Of a DNA stretch of 64,000 nucleotides, positions 35,510 to 45,085 are shown in pieces (positions within the stretch are counted from its first letter, which is position 1; the number at the start of each line of letters is the position of its first letter). Made by a program: the position numbers and the translations under genes. The notes beneath the pieces were generated by a model that saw only the letters and a program-made list of their open reading frames with translations, did no database searches and had not been told where the DNA came from. Origin of the DNA: Theristus sp. LFF4_11 (taxonomy: Eukaryota > Nematoda > Chromadorea > Monhysterida > Xyalidae); assembly GCA_030248135.1 (NCBI GenBank), contig JASANC010000043.1, positions 1 to 64,000 on the forward strand, in the 5' to 3' direction.

Positions 35510-38500
35510 GATCACACAAAACAACTGCAGTTGCCCATACGAGCCCAGTCGAAGGCGTCAAACGCGCGTCAACAAGACTGTTACTTTTACTACAATCTGG
35601 CGTGCAGTAAGGTTGGGTAGTAACCTGATAGTTTTTTGTGTAAAGTTGGGAGCAACGTGTATTGTGTAATTACATGTTATTATATTAGCTATATAAGATG
35701 TGGTGATCTGTGATCAGGTGTAGTTTATTCTTATTCCTGTCGTAATCATCCTAATCGTCCTAATCAGCGTTCATCCTAATAAAAACCCTTTCTGGCGCCC
35801 AACGTTTGGTTCCTACCAATCATCATCAATCCTCAACAGTTCATAACAAAAATAAACAAAAGTAAATCACTAGCCACAAAAAAAATCATCGGAGGAAGGA
35901 AATGGCAAGGCGAAACGCCAGCAGCAGTTCGCTGAGCAGCAGAGATTCCAGTCCTGACTCACTGATAACAGACGACCACACCGTGAAGAAGTCACGCGAA
36001 GATCTACTGCAGATGATCGACTATTGCCAGGAGTTCAGCGATCGTTCAGCGCTCAACTCGATCTGCAGAACGCTTCGAGATCGAAAAGAGATAAGTCGCA
36101 CACTGCTGTACAAATTGAAACGTGACATTGGTCCGTCTCAGACTCTATCCATTGAGGATCTGGCTGACAAAGCGCGATTGTTTGTTCTTGACATGTTCAA
36201 ATACAAAGCGTACGTTAACTGGAGCACAGTAACTCAGGACAATTCCACACAAAAAGTGTCGAGTAACGAGAACGTGCAGCGTCATGACTCAAAAGACGAC
36301 GATGACAGTGATGATGAGTACGAGGATGCGTCTGACTCACTAGAGTCAGTGCGCACTGCCGGAGACCAAAGCAAGACGGCTCAATCGTCGGTTAACGATG
36401 ATGACGAACCGCACGCAAGCAACGCCATGCATGCGGCACAGGTGAAACCAGGTACCAGCAATCAGAGTACTTCAGTCAAACCTGCTACCACCAAACGACT
36501 GAAAAAGAAGGTGAAAAAGAAGAAGGTAAAAAGGAGTAATGGTGGTGAAAAGCTCAGTGGGTTCAGTCCCAGAGTACACCAGTTCAATGGGTTCAGTCCC
36601 AGAACAGAAGGACTCAGTGGGTTCAGTCCCAGAGTCGAGCCTACTGGGTTCATTCCCAAGGCAAACGAGTCCACTGGGTTGATTCCCAGGACCAAAAATC
36701 TGATTGGTGAGCCTACTGGGCTAATTCCCAAGGCAAATGACGAGGCCACTGGGTTAAGTCCCAGGCACGATAAAATGAAGGCCAGTGGGTTAAGTCCCAG
36801 GCACGATAAAGTGAAAACGGAGACGGGAGTTTCAGAGCAATTGATTCAGTTGGTCATGCAACAAGAACAGCAGATGAGCATGTTGCTCAACAAAATGTTG
36901 AATCAGCAAAGTCAGTCGAGTGCGTGTAAAGGCCATGATGACAACAGCAAACAGGTGTGCAGTGACAGTGTCAGTGAGAGCAACAAAGCGTACATGATGT
37001 TGTTGTCTGAAAAATGGCAAAAGTTCGACCCAGCCAAGAATCACAAATTCCGCACCTGGCTCAGCAGTCTGCAGACCAGACTGGAACTATGGGACCCACC
37101 GCCAAAAATCGCGGTCGAGCACATTCGTATGTGTCTTTCCGACGACGCATTGTTTGCTTTCGATCAACAGCCACAAGGAGTGCGTGAAAATTCGGAGGAG
37201 TCCATCAAGTACCTTGAGTCCATCTACGGACCAAGAAATGAGGCAATTACATCCGTCTACGAACTCGATACAGCAACGCGACAGGAAGGAGAATCTGTGC
37301 GCGCCTTCGGACTACGTCTGGAGAATTTGCTTCTTGCCACTGGGCATAACTATCGCGGTTCGGATGGCAACTATATACCGTTTGTCGAAACGACGTTGAT
37401 CAACAAGTTTGTGCAAGGAGTGCTTGATCCGTTCTTGTCGAGCAAAGCAGAGGACCAGAAGTTCAAGGGTCTCAGTTTCCGACAAATTGTGGATAAAATC
37501 CAAGTCGTGGAAGACTGCGAGAAGTACAAGCAGAAACAGTACAGTCGACAGGAATACAAAGACAACGGCAGCAAGCCGAATTACCAAAACACGCAATATA
37601 TCGGTCGATGTTACCGCATTCGACACGACATGCAACAGCAAAATCATCAACAGCAAAACTATCCACCAAAATTCGCAAGATTCCGAAATTGGCATCCGCA
37701 GTTTAGAATGTCGGAAGCAGAAAAACAGTGGATGGCGAGAATCTACGGTCGAAGCAAAACAGCGACGTATCCTCGAACAGCGACAAACGACGTGGGCAAC
37801 GATCAGAGGAGCGAGCACGACTACGGCCTGCGCGATGAGACAAGCATCGACTAATCAGCAATTCAATTTTAATCAGCAATCAAATAATGTGATAAATCAT
37901 TTTCAATTGTTGGGGAGAAGTTGGGAGCAACGTGTATTGTGTAATTACATGTTATTATATTAGCTATATAAGATGTGGTGATCTGTGATCAGGTGTAGTT
38001 TATTCTTATTCCTGTCGTAATCATCCTAATCGTCCTAATCAGCGTTCATCCTAATAAAAACCCTTTCTGTAAATGTACTTGTCTGTACCTGTTCAACTAT
38101 ATCTAATTTTTCTCCTTCTCTGTCAACTTTGCCACTAAATTTTAAGACATTCTTGTTTCTTGAACAACTGTGAAATCGCGCCCTTCGGCCGCTTGTAAAA
38201 TTTAAAAATTCGGAAATTGCTTTTTGGAAAGTCTCAAGTAGTGGCTTGTCAGTGCACGTAATGTAGGAGAAACATGTGCAAGATGCGCTCTTTCAGCTGG
38301 GCAGGTCCAGTAAAAACTTGATTTTTAGGTATTGTGGATTTATTCAAACGTGTCCGGACTAAAATGACGTCATTTGCTTTAATAGCGCCCATTTGTCAAA
38401 ATACAGGAGCTAAAATGTCTGTTTGATGTGACTGATTCGACATTCACCATTTGTTTACGGGAAGAAACCGGCTAAACGGAAAGTCTGGCTTGCTGTGAAC

Positions 38501-40681
38501 GGCAAGCGCATGTTTGGTGGCACATGACGTCATTTCAGTGGGACACGTTTAAAAAAATAGGTCATATTGCCACATTTCTAATGTCTTGTAATTGTACGTG
38601 CCTTCTCCGTGCGCTGTTACACTTGCCAGGGAGCCGCATGCCCGTTCCGTCACTGCGTCGCAGCGAAGGCCACTGAGATCGACTGCAGCGATTGGCTGAA
38701 GTATGGCAGCTGTTCGTTGCGAGGCGAACTCTGCGAGTTCCGGCATCGTGGCAAGAAGACTGTCGCGGTGAGCGGAGCACTGTCGAAAGTCAGTGCAGTG
38801 CCGGTGCGATCGCCCGCCGCCACGCACTCGCCGCAGCAACGACATGCCATACCGACGATCACGTCGTCGCCCACGAAGAACGTCGTCTGCTACTACGACA
38901 GTCAACCGGGCGGCTGTCGCAAGCTGCCAACCTGCCCCTATTGGCATCGTAAACGTCACACTGCTGTGCAACACAACAACGCAGTCAGTGTTGCTCCGAA
39001 TGCAACCAATGGTTAGTTCGAGGTCGAGTGGTGTGAGAGCGGGTTTGCAAGTCCAGCAAGGAGGTGCCCTTTTTTCTGTTTTAAAAGTTCACGTTTTTGC
39101 CGATTGTGAAAAAACGGGGATAACAAGTCTGTTACTTTGCCGTGACTTTACTGGGGGGAAGTTGTTATCAAGAAATGGAAACCGTGTTAGCGTATACCCG
39201 TCCTGATGTTTGAGATTGTTTAAGACCACGTTCTTACGCCTCGAAAATTCCAACTGCTGTTACTGTTTTTAATCTCTCCGCATACGTATTATCAGCTTTT
39301 TTTAGGTTGTGCGACTCAGTGCGCGTGGAGACGTAACAGGGAAACTATTTCAATCTTTCAAAAACGTTTCAATCTTTATGTGGCAATTCAAAATAGCCAA
39401 AATGATTTATCTTCTGTATTTTGAACTGCTGCGCGTCATGCATGAAACTGTCAATAAAACTCCGATCAATCTCATCAGACAACCAGTTTTCCCTGTGTCA
39501 CCTATCGATGCACGCATTGAGCGTCGCGACCAAACTCAAAGATCACACGTGTTTTCCAGCAGTGGCATCATCGTTCGTCTGGGTGAATCCGAACATGCAC
39601 CAGCAACAACCGACCGCTGCACTCGCAACGGCATTCACCGGCGTCAACACGAGCGTACCGCCGCCGAACCAACCGACAATTCCAACCAACGACGACGGAC
39701 AACGCTCGTCGGACGGCTCGTCCGCCTCTGACGCGGACACTGTTCGCGTGCAACTGAACTATGACTCGTTCGCAGCGGGCAGCTACACGGCGCAGCCAGT
39801 GATGAACGTGCACCACAACAACAACACCGTGCCGGCCGGCTGGAGCGTAGCGCAGACGCCCGCCCCGTACTACTATTACTACCCAGCGGCAGTGGACTAC
39901 CAGCCGCAAGCAGCCGTTGAGCCTGCGCACGTCGCGGCGCCCCCAAACGATTCGTCCTATCAGTGTCAGTACCATCCGGACCCGGCCCTGGACCAGTATT
40001 ACAGTAGTTTGGTCGACAGGCAACGGGCGACTAGAAGCGCCGAGGCGACGAGTGGCGCGTCGGACCTGCGCTCGCGGCTGAGTCGAAAGCGTTGCGTTCG
40101 TGGGCACGTCAATGTGACGGGCGACAAACGGCGATTCATTGGTGACTTGTTGTTGTTTGCATTTGAACCGCATTTTGAAGCATTCATGAAGCGCCATTCA
40201 TGCAGCTGCAACGCTGGCGCCACGTCGCTGCACGTTCATAAAGGAAAAACAGCGCTGCTTTCCGTGCGTAAGCTGCGCGCCAGCGCATGAATGCGCTTTA
40301 ACTGAGCAGGTTTACCGTTAAAGACGCTGCGAAAGCAGTAAATTTATTACAAATAATTGCCTGAAATGTTTTTTGGTTGAACAAATGTTTGCTTTCTATC
40401 CAGAAAAAAGCAATGACCACGAAGATGTTGCCCGTCGAAGTCACAGCAAAGACACAACGGCGAACCTCAGTGACAACGAGAAAGACGCGGTGCGGAAGCT
40501 CGAGTTGGAGAAGTTGATTGATGCGGTGCAAGATGAGCGTGAGCTGTTCGTGGAGCAACTGATCAATGAAGGGCTACCCTCTGCGCCACCGCAACTGAGG
40601 AAGAATAAGGCGCCAAAAGAGGCTGCTGCTGCTGCGAAGCGACCCATCAAACTGAAGCGCACTTGGCAGGCAAAGGCATAG
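35510..40681 (+). CDS. ZC3H11A: ZC3H11A-like protein with three CCCH zinc fingers, start exon not found
   Basis: Exons: 35510-35611, 38630-39011, 39560-40090, 40404-40681, phases consistent, about 430 residues. Three CCCH fingers: DCYFYYNLACSKGAACPFRH (split across exons 1-2), CSDWLKYGSCSLRGELCEFR-H, and CYYDSQPGGCRKLPTCPYWH. Number, spacing and the CPFRHC element match the N-terminus of vertebrate ZC3H11A, an RNA-binding protein tied to the TREX mRNA-export machinery. Downstream are a His/Pro/Tyr-rich low-complexity stretch (PYYYYYPAAV), a short basic motif SDLRSRLSRKR that resembles the RLGKR-type repeats of ZC3H11A, and a helical acidic stretch (KLELEKLIDAVQDERELFVE) before a Lys-rich end. 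The upstream exon with the initiator Met is missing. An LTR element starts 32 bases after the first donor. Confidence 0.85.
35644..35792 (+). repeat. 5' LTR (149 bp)
   Basis: Starts AGTTGGGAGCAACG and ends AAAAACCCTTTC. It carries a TATA-like motif at 35689-35697 and a polyadenylation signal AATAAA at 35778-35783. It is identical on reading to the 3' LTR. Confidence 0.9.
35793..35810 (+). other. Primer-binding site, tRNA-Lys type
   Basis: TGGCGCCCAACGTTTGGT follows the 5' LTR directly. The first 13 bases equal the classical site complementary to the 3' end of tRNA-Lys(1,2). Known retroelements use this site to start minus-strand synthesis. Confidence 0.8.
35902..37854 (+). CDS. Gag-like protein of the LTR element, with GF/GLxPR repeats
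   Basis: A single 650-codon frame. Residues 1-115 are charged and helical. Residues 125-215 are acidic, then Lys-rich. Residues about 219-302 hold eight imperfect repeats ending GFSPR, GFIPK, GLIPR or GLSPR. Residues 310-345 are Gln/Met-rich (QEQQMSMLLNKM). About 370-545 is a helical region typical of retrotransposon gag capsid domains (FRTWLSSLQTRLELWDPP; LESIYGPRNEA; VRAFGLRLENLL; FVQGVLDPFLSSK). The C-terminus is basic and Gln-rich; it contains no CCHC zinc knuckle, although single Cys/His residues (RCYRIRHD) sit where one might have been. Gag would package the element's RNA. The frame is open and intact. It could be read as a domesticated gene, but the flanking identical LTRs argue for a recently mobile element. 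Confidence 0.85.
   Translation: MARRNASSSSLSSRDSSPDSLITDDHTVKKSREDLLQMIDYCQEFSDRSALNSICRTLRDRKEISRTLLYKLKRDIGPSQTLSIEDLADKARLFVLDMFKYKAYVNWSTVTQDNSTQKVSSNENVQRHDSKDDDDSDDEYEDASDSLESVRTAGDQSKTAQSSVNDDDEPHASNAMHAAQVKPGTSNQSTSVKPATTKRLKKKVKKKKVKRSNGGEKLSGFSPRVHQFNGFSPRTEGLSGFSPRVEPTGFIPKANESTGLIPRTKNLIGEPTGLIPKANDEATGLSPRHDKMKASGLSPRHDKVKTETGVSEQLIQLVMQQEQQMSMLLNKMLNQQSQSSACKGHDDNSKQVCSDSVSESNKAYMMLLSEKWQKFDPAKNHKFRTWLSSLQTRLELWDPPPKIAVEHIRMCLSDDALFAFDQQPQGVRENSEESIKYLESIYGPRNEAITSVYELDTATRQEGESVRAFGLRLENLLLATGHNYRGSDGNYIPFVETTLINKFVQGVLDPFLSSKAEDQKFKGLSFRQIVDKIQVVEDCEKYKQKQYSRQEYKDNGSKPNYQNTQYIGRCYRIRHDMQQQNHQQQNYPPKFARFRNWHPQFRMSEAEKQWMARIYGRSKTATYPRTATNDVGNDQRSEHDYGLRDETSID
37919..38067 (+). 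repeat. 3' LTR (149 bp)
   Basis: Same sequence as the 5' LTR, preceded by a purine tract and followed by the duplicated TGTAA. It ends 562 bases before the next ZC3H11A-like exon. Confidence 0.9.
39345..39500. repeat. Dispersed repeat shared with 54225-54355
   Basis: Blocks TTTCAATCTTTATGTGGCAA, GCGTCATGCATGA and CTATCGATGCACGCATTGAG recur in diverged form and in the same order at 54225-54355. It lies in intron 2 of the ZC3H11A-like gene. Class unknown. Confidence 0.45.
40160..40300. mobile_element. Palindromic MITE-like sequence (ATTCATGAAGC)
   Basis: Repeated and inverted words (CATTCATGAAGCGCCATTCAT, GCATGAATGCGC, GCTGCGCGCCAGCG) resemble the MITE at 23023 and 42050. It lies in intron 3 of the ZC3H11A-like gene, just before exon 4. 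Ends not defined. Confidence 0.4.
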
Positions 40682-41127
40682 CTATTTTGATGTTGTATGT
40701 GTGCATTGTGCTGTGCTTTTGAACTCATTCGTTCTTTGTTCATTGTTGTTCGGGTGTGATGAAATTAAAAAAAAACAGTCGGCAAGTACAACAAACAGTT
40801 TGCGTTTTTTTGGTTTTATCCTTTTTATCCGATTTTTCATTGTTTATGAGTTATTGTTTTCTTGTGTCATTGGCTGATTGGTATTTTGCACAGAAAATGT
40901 GACGGATTCGAGGTACAAGGTTAAAAATATTGCTGTTGTTTTTTTGGTGAGGTTGTCGGTCTGCCCGAAAAGTTTCTATTCAACCAGTTTCTTTACTTTT
41001 ATTTCGCTTGCTTCTGCACTGTGTTGGATCGAAAGGCTCTTCAAAATATTTGTCTCAAAACAATAAAAACCTCTAACCGCTTACGAAAGTTTCGTTGACA
41101 CGACCAAAATCGACTTCAAAGAAAAGG

Positions 41128-44100
41128 TCAGACAAAAAACTGTCGATCATTGTAGACGAACGTTTCACCCTGGAACAAAGCGGCCGGACCAGCGGCTTTC
41201 TGCGATGCTTTCTGACTGATGCGCTTTCGTTTGCGCGACGGCGACGCGTTCGGCGTTCGATCGCTGCGTCGCGGCAGTGTCTGGTGATGCACCTGTGCGT
41301 GCGGCGGCTGCTGCTGCGACGTCGACGCTGTTGTCAACGATCGCAAAGTGGCCGAGTTGCGCGTCTGCAGCGACGTTGCGTCGTCGAGCAGTGCCGTTCG
41401 GTTCGCGATGATCGTCGCTGCTGCTTTCGGTTTCGGCTCGTTCGGTTGAGTTGTCGCCGAAGCAGCTGAAAACACGGCCGATTGCTCGAGCAGGCGCAGC
41501 GCGGCGCACTCGACGCAGTCGGCCTTGCTGGCGGCGTCGTCGCTCAATGCGCCCGGCTCATCGTCGGTCGACGTCGGCGACACGACGCTGCCCCGGTGGT
41601 GCTGCCGTCGCGACCAAATGTCCGAGTGTATCGAGCTGAGCGTGTTTCGCCGCGAGATCGTGCTGACGACGCTCGGCTCGCCGCTGGCCAACGGCACCAG
41701 CATCGTCGTCGTCGGCGTTCGCAAGAGGGCGCCGTGTTGCGAGTGGTTGTTGTTGGCTGAGGTGCAACAGTACAGTTGCGAGTGGGAGTACGCGAGCGGA
41801 TTTTGGCGGACGTGCGCAGCAAAAGGCAACGGATTCTTTGCGCTCGCGTTCGGTTTGTCCGCTTGCGCCCTTCTCACGGCGACCGGCGTACATTCGTCCA
41901 GTGGTTGCATGGTGTATTGAGTTTTTGATGATGCAGCCGGACTGCAGCTGCATTTGGTCGACGTTTGAAGTGACATTTCAGTGCTCAGTGATTGGTTCCT
42001 GGAACATATTGATTGATCACTGAGGAAAATTCGCTAAAAAACATTTAAGGGGCATTCATGAAGCAGTATTTAGTGATCTCATAGCTATGTTTTAACACAG
42101 TTACGCGCCACTAAAGACAGCTTCATGAATGTCGCTTTACGCGACAAAAATGGTTGCGTGACAATTTTCTCAGGAGTGAGAATATTCGAAGAGTACCATC
42201 AAAATTACGCACATACATATTTCGGTTGTCTTTAGCGCTCGATGCGAGGTTTGCATTCGTTGATGTCGACGGTTGTCTACTGCAGAAGGTCTGGTTCACG
42301 TAGCGCAGCGATGCCGTGTTCGATTGAATCGAATTCATCATGACGGCCGATTGTTGAGTTTGGTTCTGAAACCGCTGGATTGATTCATTTAACAAATAAT
42401 TATTGCAGGTGCAAATGTAGCTGTGTTGTTAAAATATCTGTGTGGCCGTGGCGATTCTTGAAAACCCTCGAACCTTGAAACGTGAACTGAAAACAGTTGT
42501 CATGTTTTGTGTCGAATAGTTTTGCCGCACAGAAATTGTGCAACAGTGTCGCGCAAGCAACACGCCGGTTACTTTTTTTACAGAATTCGAGAGAGTAATA
42601 ATTCATGTCTCTGTTCCGCTCCGAGAAATTCGATCAACCTGCGGAGATCCGTTGTTGTTGATCGTTGAGGCGTCGGCAAACTCGAAACTCTGCGAATTCA
42701 GCTGCTGCGCATTGTTCGATTGTGGTTGTCGTTGTTGACCGGCCAGTGTTGCACCAGCGGCGGTCGCATGCGCACCAACGTCCCGCTGGCTGTCAGCATT
42801 GGCGATCATGTTCAGTTGCTGTGCGTCGATTGCAACGCCACTCGGCTCGTCTGCCTCGTCGCTCCAATATTCGTCGTCACTGCGTGGCCGTGTCCCGCAG
42901 TCGATCAGCACCTTGCCACACAGCACCTGACCGCGCCGGTGAAAGAACGTTTTTTATGTTTTAATCCCGACATATTTGGAAATTTGGAACAGCAACGAAC
43001 AGGTGTATGCGTTGGCCGCCAGTGACGAGCCCGCGACAACACATATCCTGATTTGCTTTTCAAATTTTGATTCGGAGGACGAAAATCAACAATACGGTAC
43101 GTTTCTTTAAACCTGTCAGTTTTTTTGTCGCAAACTGCAGAGCATGCGAACAATAAAAGCAAAACGAAGAATGAAAAGGGATCGGTAGTGGCTGGAATCA
43201 AGAACCACATTTGCGCGTAAAATATGTTGTCCGGATCTCGTTCTTTCTTCTTTTCAAGTGCTCTGTTTTTCTCATGAAAAGACGCGGCAAGCTGAAAAGA
43301 AAACACGAACCATTCCGACGGCCATCGTCGTCGGACCGGCGAGCCAGACCTTCGCGATCTCGGACTCCTTGGCGAATATGGCGAACGCACTGAAGACGCA
43401 GCCCATCGCGAGCAGCGACACCGCCACACAGCCGTAGGAGCACATGTGCAGCAGGTGGCGATTGCAGACGTCCTTCGCCGGCACGCCACAGACGCGATAC
43501 CACACGCTGGTCGACTGTCGCAACACGCTGTGCGGCGCGGACAGCACCAGCGCCGGTTGCAGTTTCTAGAAACGTACGCTCGGAACGCTAAATCGGAGGC
43601 GATCTGCTGACTGGTTGGTGATCGCGTGACGCATGCCTTCTGTGCATATCGAACTTTCCCCGCCACAGCAATGCCTTCTCAGAATGCGTGCAGGCACCGT
43701 GTGATCACCAACCAATCAGCTAGAGTTTAGATTGAGTTAGATATGGAAATCGTGTTTGTTTGCTTATGTTGCGTTTCGTTTCGTTTCACTTTGTTTTTGA
43801 CCTCGCTCATGCTGAATACAAAATAGAAAACCACAAGACGATGTGGATTCAACACCGGTCCGGTGGGATGAGAAATGGTGGGACTTGAATTCGTTCAAAC
43901 TTCGAAAGCAGACGCATTCAGTCACAGAACTTAAAAAATTAATATTACAGTGAAACGTTTTTCCACCGTCACAAAGCACCGAACGTTCCGATGCACTAAC
44001 ACTCATTTCGGCGCCTCGCCACGCTTGCAGTGTTGCATCTGGCTGTTGGCACCGTTGTTGCGGCGCAGTTGAACAGTCCGCTTGCGTTTGTGGTTGACTT

Positions 44101-44150
44101 TGGTCCCCTTCAGCGGCCAGACGATGCGCGTCCATCATTATTGTTGTCAT
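41128..44150 (-). CDS. Unrecognised two-pass membrane protein with long low-complexity tail
   Basis: Exons (minus): 44150-44001 (predicted first exon), 43565-43311, 42926-42639, 42365-42217, 41983-41128, phases consistent, about 565 residues. Two hydrophobic segments: GCVAVSLLAMGCVFSAFAIF (exon 2) and VWLAGPTTMAVGMVLCGKVL (spanning exons 2-3), separated by a short charged loop. A GP..M..G motif in the second segment followed by CGKVLIDCG resembles small tetraspan/TMEM-type proteins, but I do not recognise the family. The remainder is Ser/Thr/Gln/Ala-rich, probably cytoplasmic, with a basic cluster (PSRKRKRISQKASQKA) near the end that could be a nuclear-localisation or lipid-contact patch. The stop codon is 446 bases from the ZC3H11A-like stop, in convergent orientation. 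The first exon is the least certain. Confidence 0.65.
42050..42133. mobile_element. Short palindromic MITE (GGCATTCATGAAGC ends), copy 2
   Basis: Starts GGCATTCATGAAGCAG and ends CAGCTTCATGAATGTCGC, sharing the centre AGCTATGTTTTAACACAGTT with 23023-23103. It lies in the last intron of the membrane-protein gene. Confidence 0.6.
43572..43737. mobile_element. MITE family A, copy in membrane-protein gene intron
   Basis: The left end has TGCTGACTGGTTGGTGATCG and the right end has TGATCACCAACCAATCAGCT. The inverted ends match the other family A copies. It occupies part of the intron between predicted exons 1 and 2. Confidence 0.6.
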
Positions 44151-44887
44151 GGTTTTGAAATCAGGGATTTAAAAAAAACTAATCCGCTTTCATTTTTCAA
44201 ATAAACTCCTCCAAAAAGTGCCGTTGCCGTATATAGCAGAAGCTGTAGTATTGTTTTTATTGTTTTCTACCACTTCGTTTGTTCCGAAAAACTGAAAGAA
44301 ACAACAACAACAAGTGTCACGAAGTTCTCGCAAGGCGTTCTGATTGCAGGCAAGCCCACAATATTGAATCTGCACGAACACAGCGACACTGAAAATCTTC
44401 ATGGAACGCATCGAAAACAGCCACCACAACCAAAATTGAAATCTCAAATGCCGCCTGTGTATGCAAAATATGGAAAACTAACGATTTTATAGTTTTCAAA
44501 AGCTACACGGGATGCTCCAAAGCGTGACAATCCTTATAATGGGTGCGCTTCAGTCAGTAGCTGAGATTTCAAATAGTACATCCACTGGCATTATCATTGA
44601 AGCGGTCGTTATTATTATTTATTATTATGACTGAGTGCGTATGAAAGAGCGTTTGCAACCGTCGCTCCGGTCTGCCGCGGAATTCAGCGAAATGAAATTT
44701 GAAAAAATATACTTTGTAGTTTCACCACAAGAAGAAGAAGCACACGTTGATTGGTTGTAATAGAACGTTGTCGGTGATTGACCATATAAAAAGTATTGAT
44801 GACGCAGCAAAATCAGAGTTGAGTTGATAGGGAGAGAAACAACAGGCGGTGCCATCTTGGTCGACAGAGGCCGCCTGTTTGCATATG
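44151..44887. other. Spacer; no gene seen
   Basis: AT-rich, with a (TTATTA)n stretch near 44610. No exon or repeat family was recognised. Confidence 0.4.
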
Positions 44888-45085
44888 GTGCAGTATGGCC
44901 GAAGAAATGAGGCAGTTCTTGGCAACGAACAAAAAGAATAGCACGATTAACTTAATCGAGTCAAAAACACCTTCAATTATACGCAATTGGCTGTCTGAAA
45001 GCCTGTCTTCTTTCATTCTAATTTCGCGCGCTCCTTGCAGCACAAAAACAAAGCTGTCATGTTTAATCGGCCGTATCGGGTATTC
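44888..45085 (-). mobile_element. MITE family B (CAGTATGGCCGA), inverted copy
   Basis: Begins GCAGTATGGCCGAAGAAATG (the right end of other copies, inverted) and ends near GTCATGTTTAATCGGCCGTA. It contains the inverted CGCGCGCTCCTTGCAG word that the plus copies carry as GTGCAAGGAGCGCGCG. It is shorter and more diverged than the copies at 47840, 48455 and 51507. Confidence 0.55.

Larger units (their letters stand above)
35639..38072 (+). mobile_element. Gag-only LTR retrotransposon, complete insertion
   Basis: Two direct repeats of 149 bases (35644-35792, 37919-38067) are indistinguishable on reading, which implies recent insertion. They are flanked by the 5-base duplication TGTAA (35639-35643 and 38068-38072). 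Each LTR has a TATA-like CTATATAAG and an AATAAA near its end. Immediately after the 5' LTR is TGGCGCCCAACGT (35793), which matches the primer site for tRNA-Lys(1,2). A purine tract (GGGGAGAAG) precedes the 3' LTR. The only gene between is the gag-like frame at 35902-37854; there is no protease, reverse transcriptase or integrase. The element is therefore non-autonomous and must borrow enzymes from a partner. It sits in intron 1 of the ZC3H11A-like gene in the same orientation. Confidence 0.9.

Noticed and set aside
35902..37854. Domesticated host gag gene (Arc-like)
   Set aside because: The frame is intact, but identical flanking LTRs, primer site and target duplication are simpler to explain by a recently mobile element.
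39568..40197. 209-codon minus-strand frame
   Set aside because: Antisense shadow of ZC3H11A-like exon 3, which joins its neighbours in phase on the plus strand.
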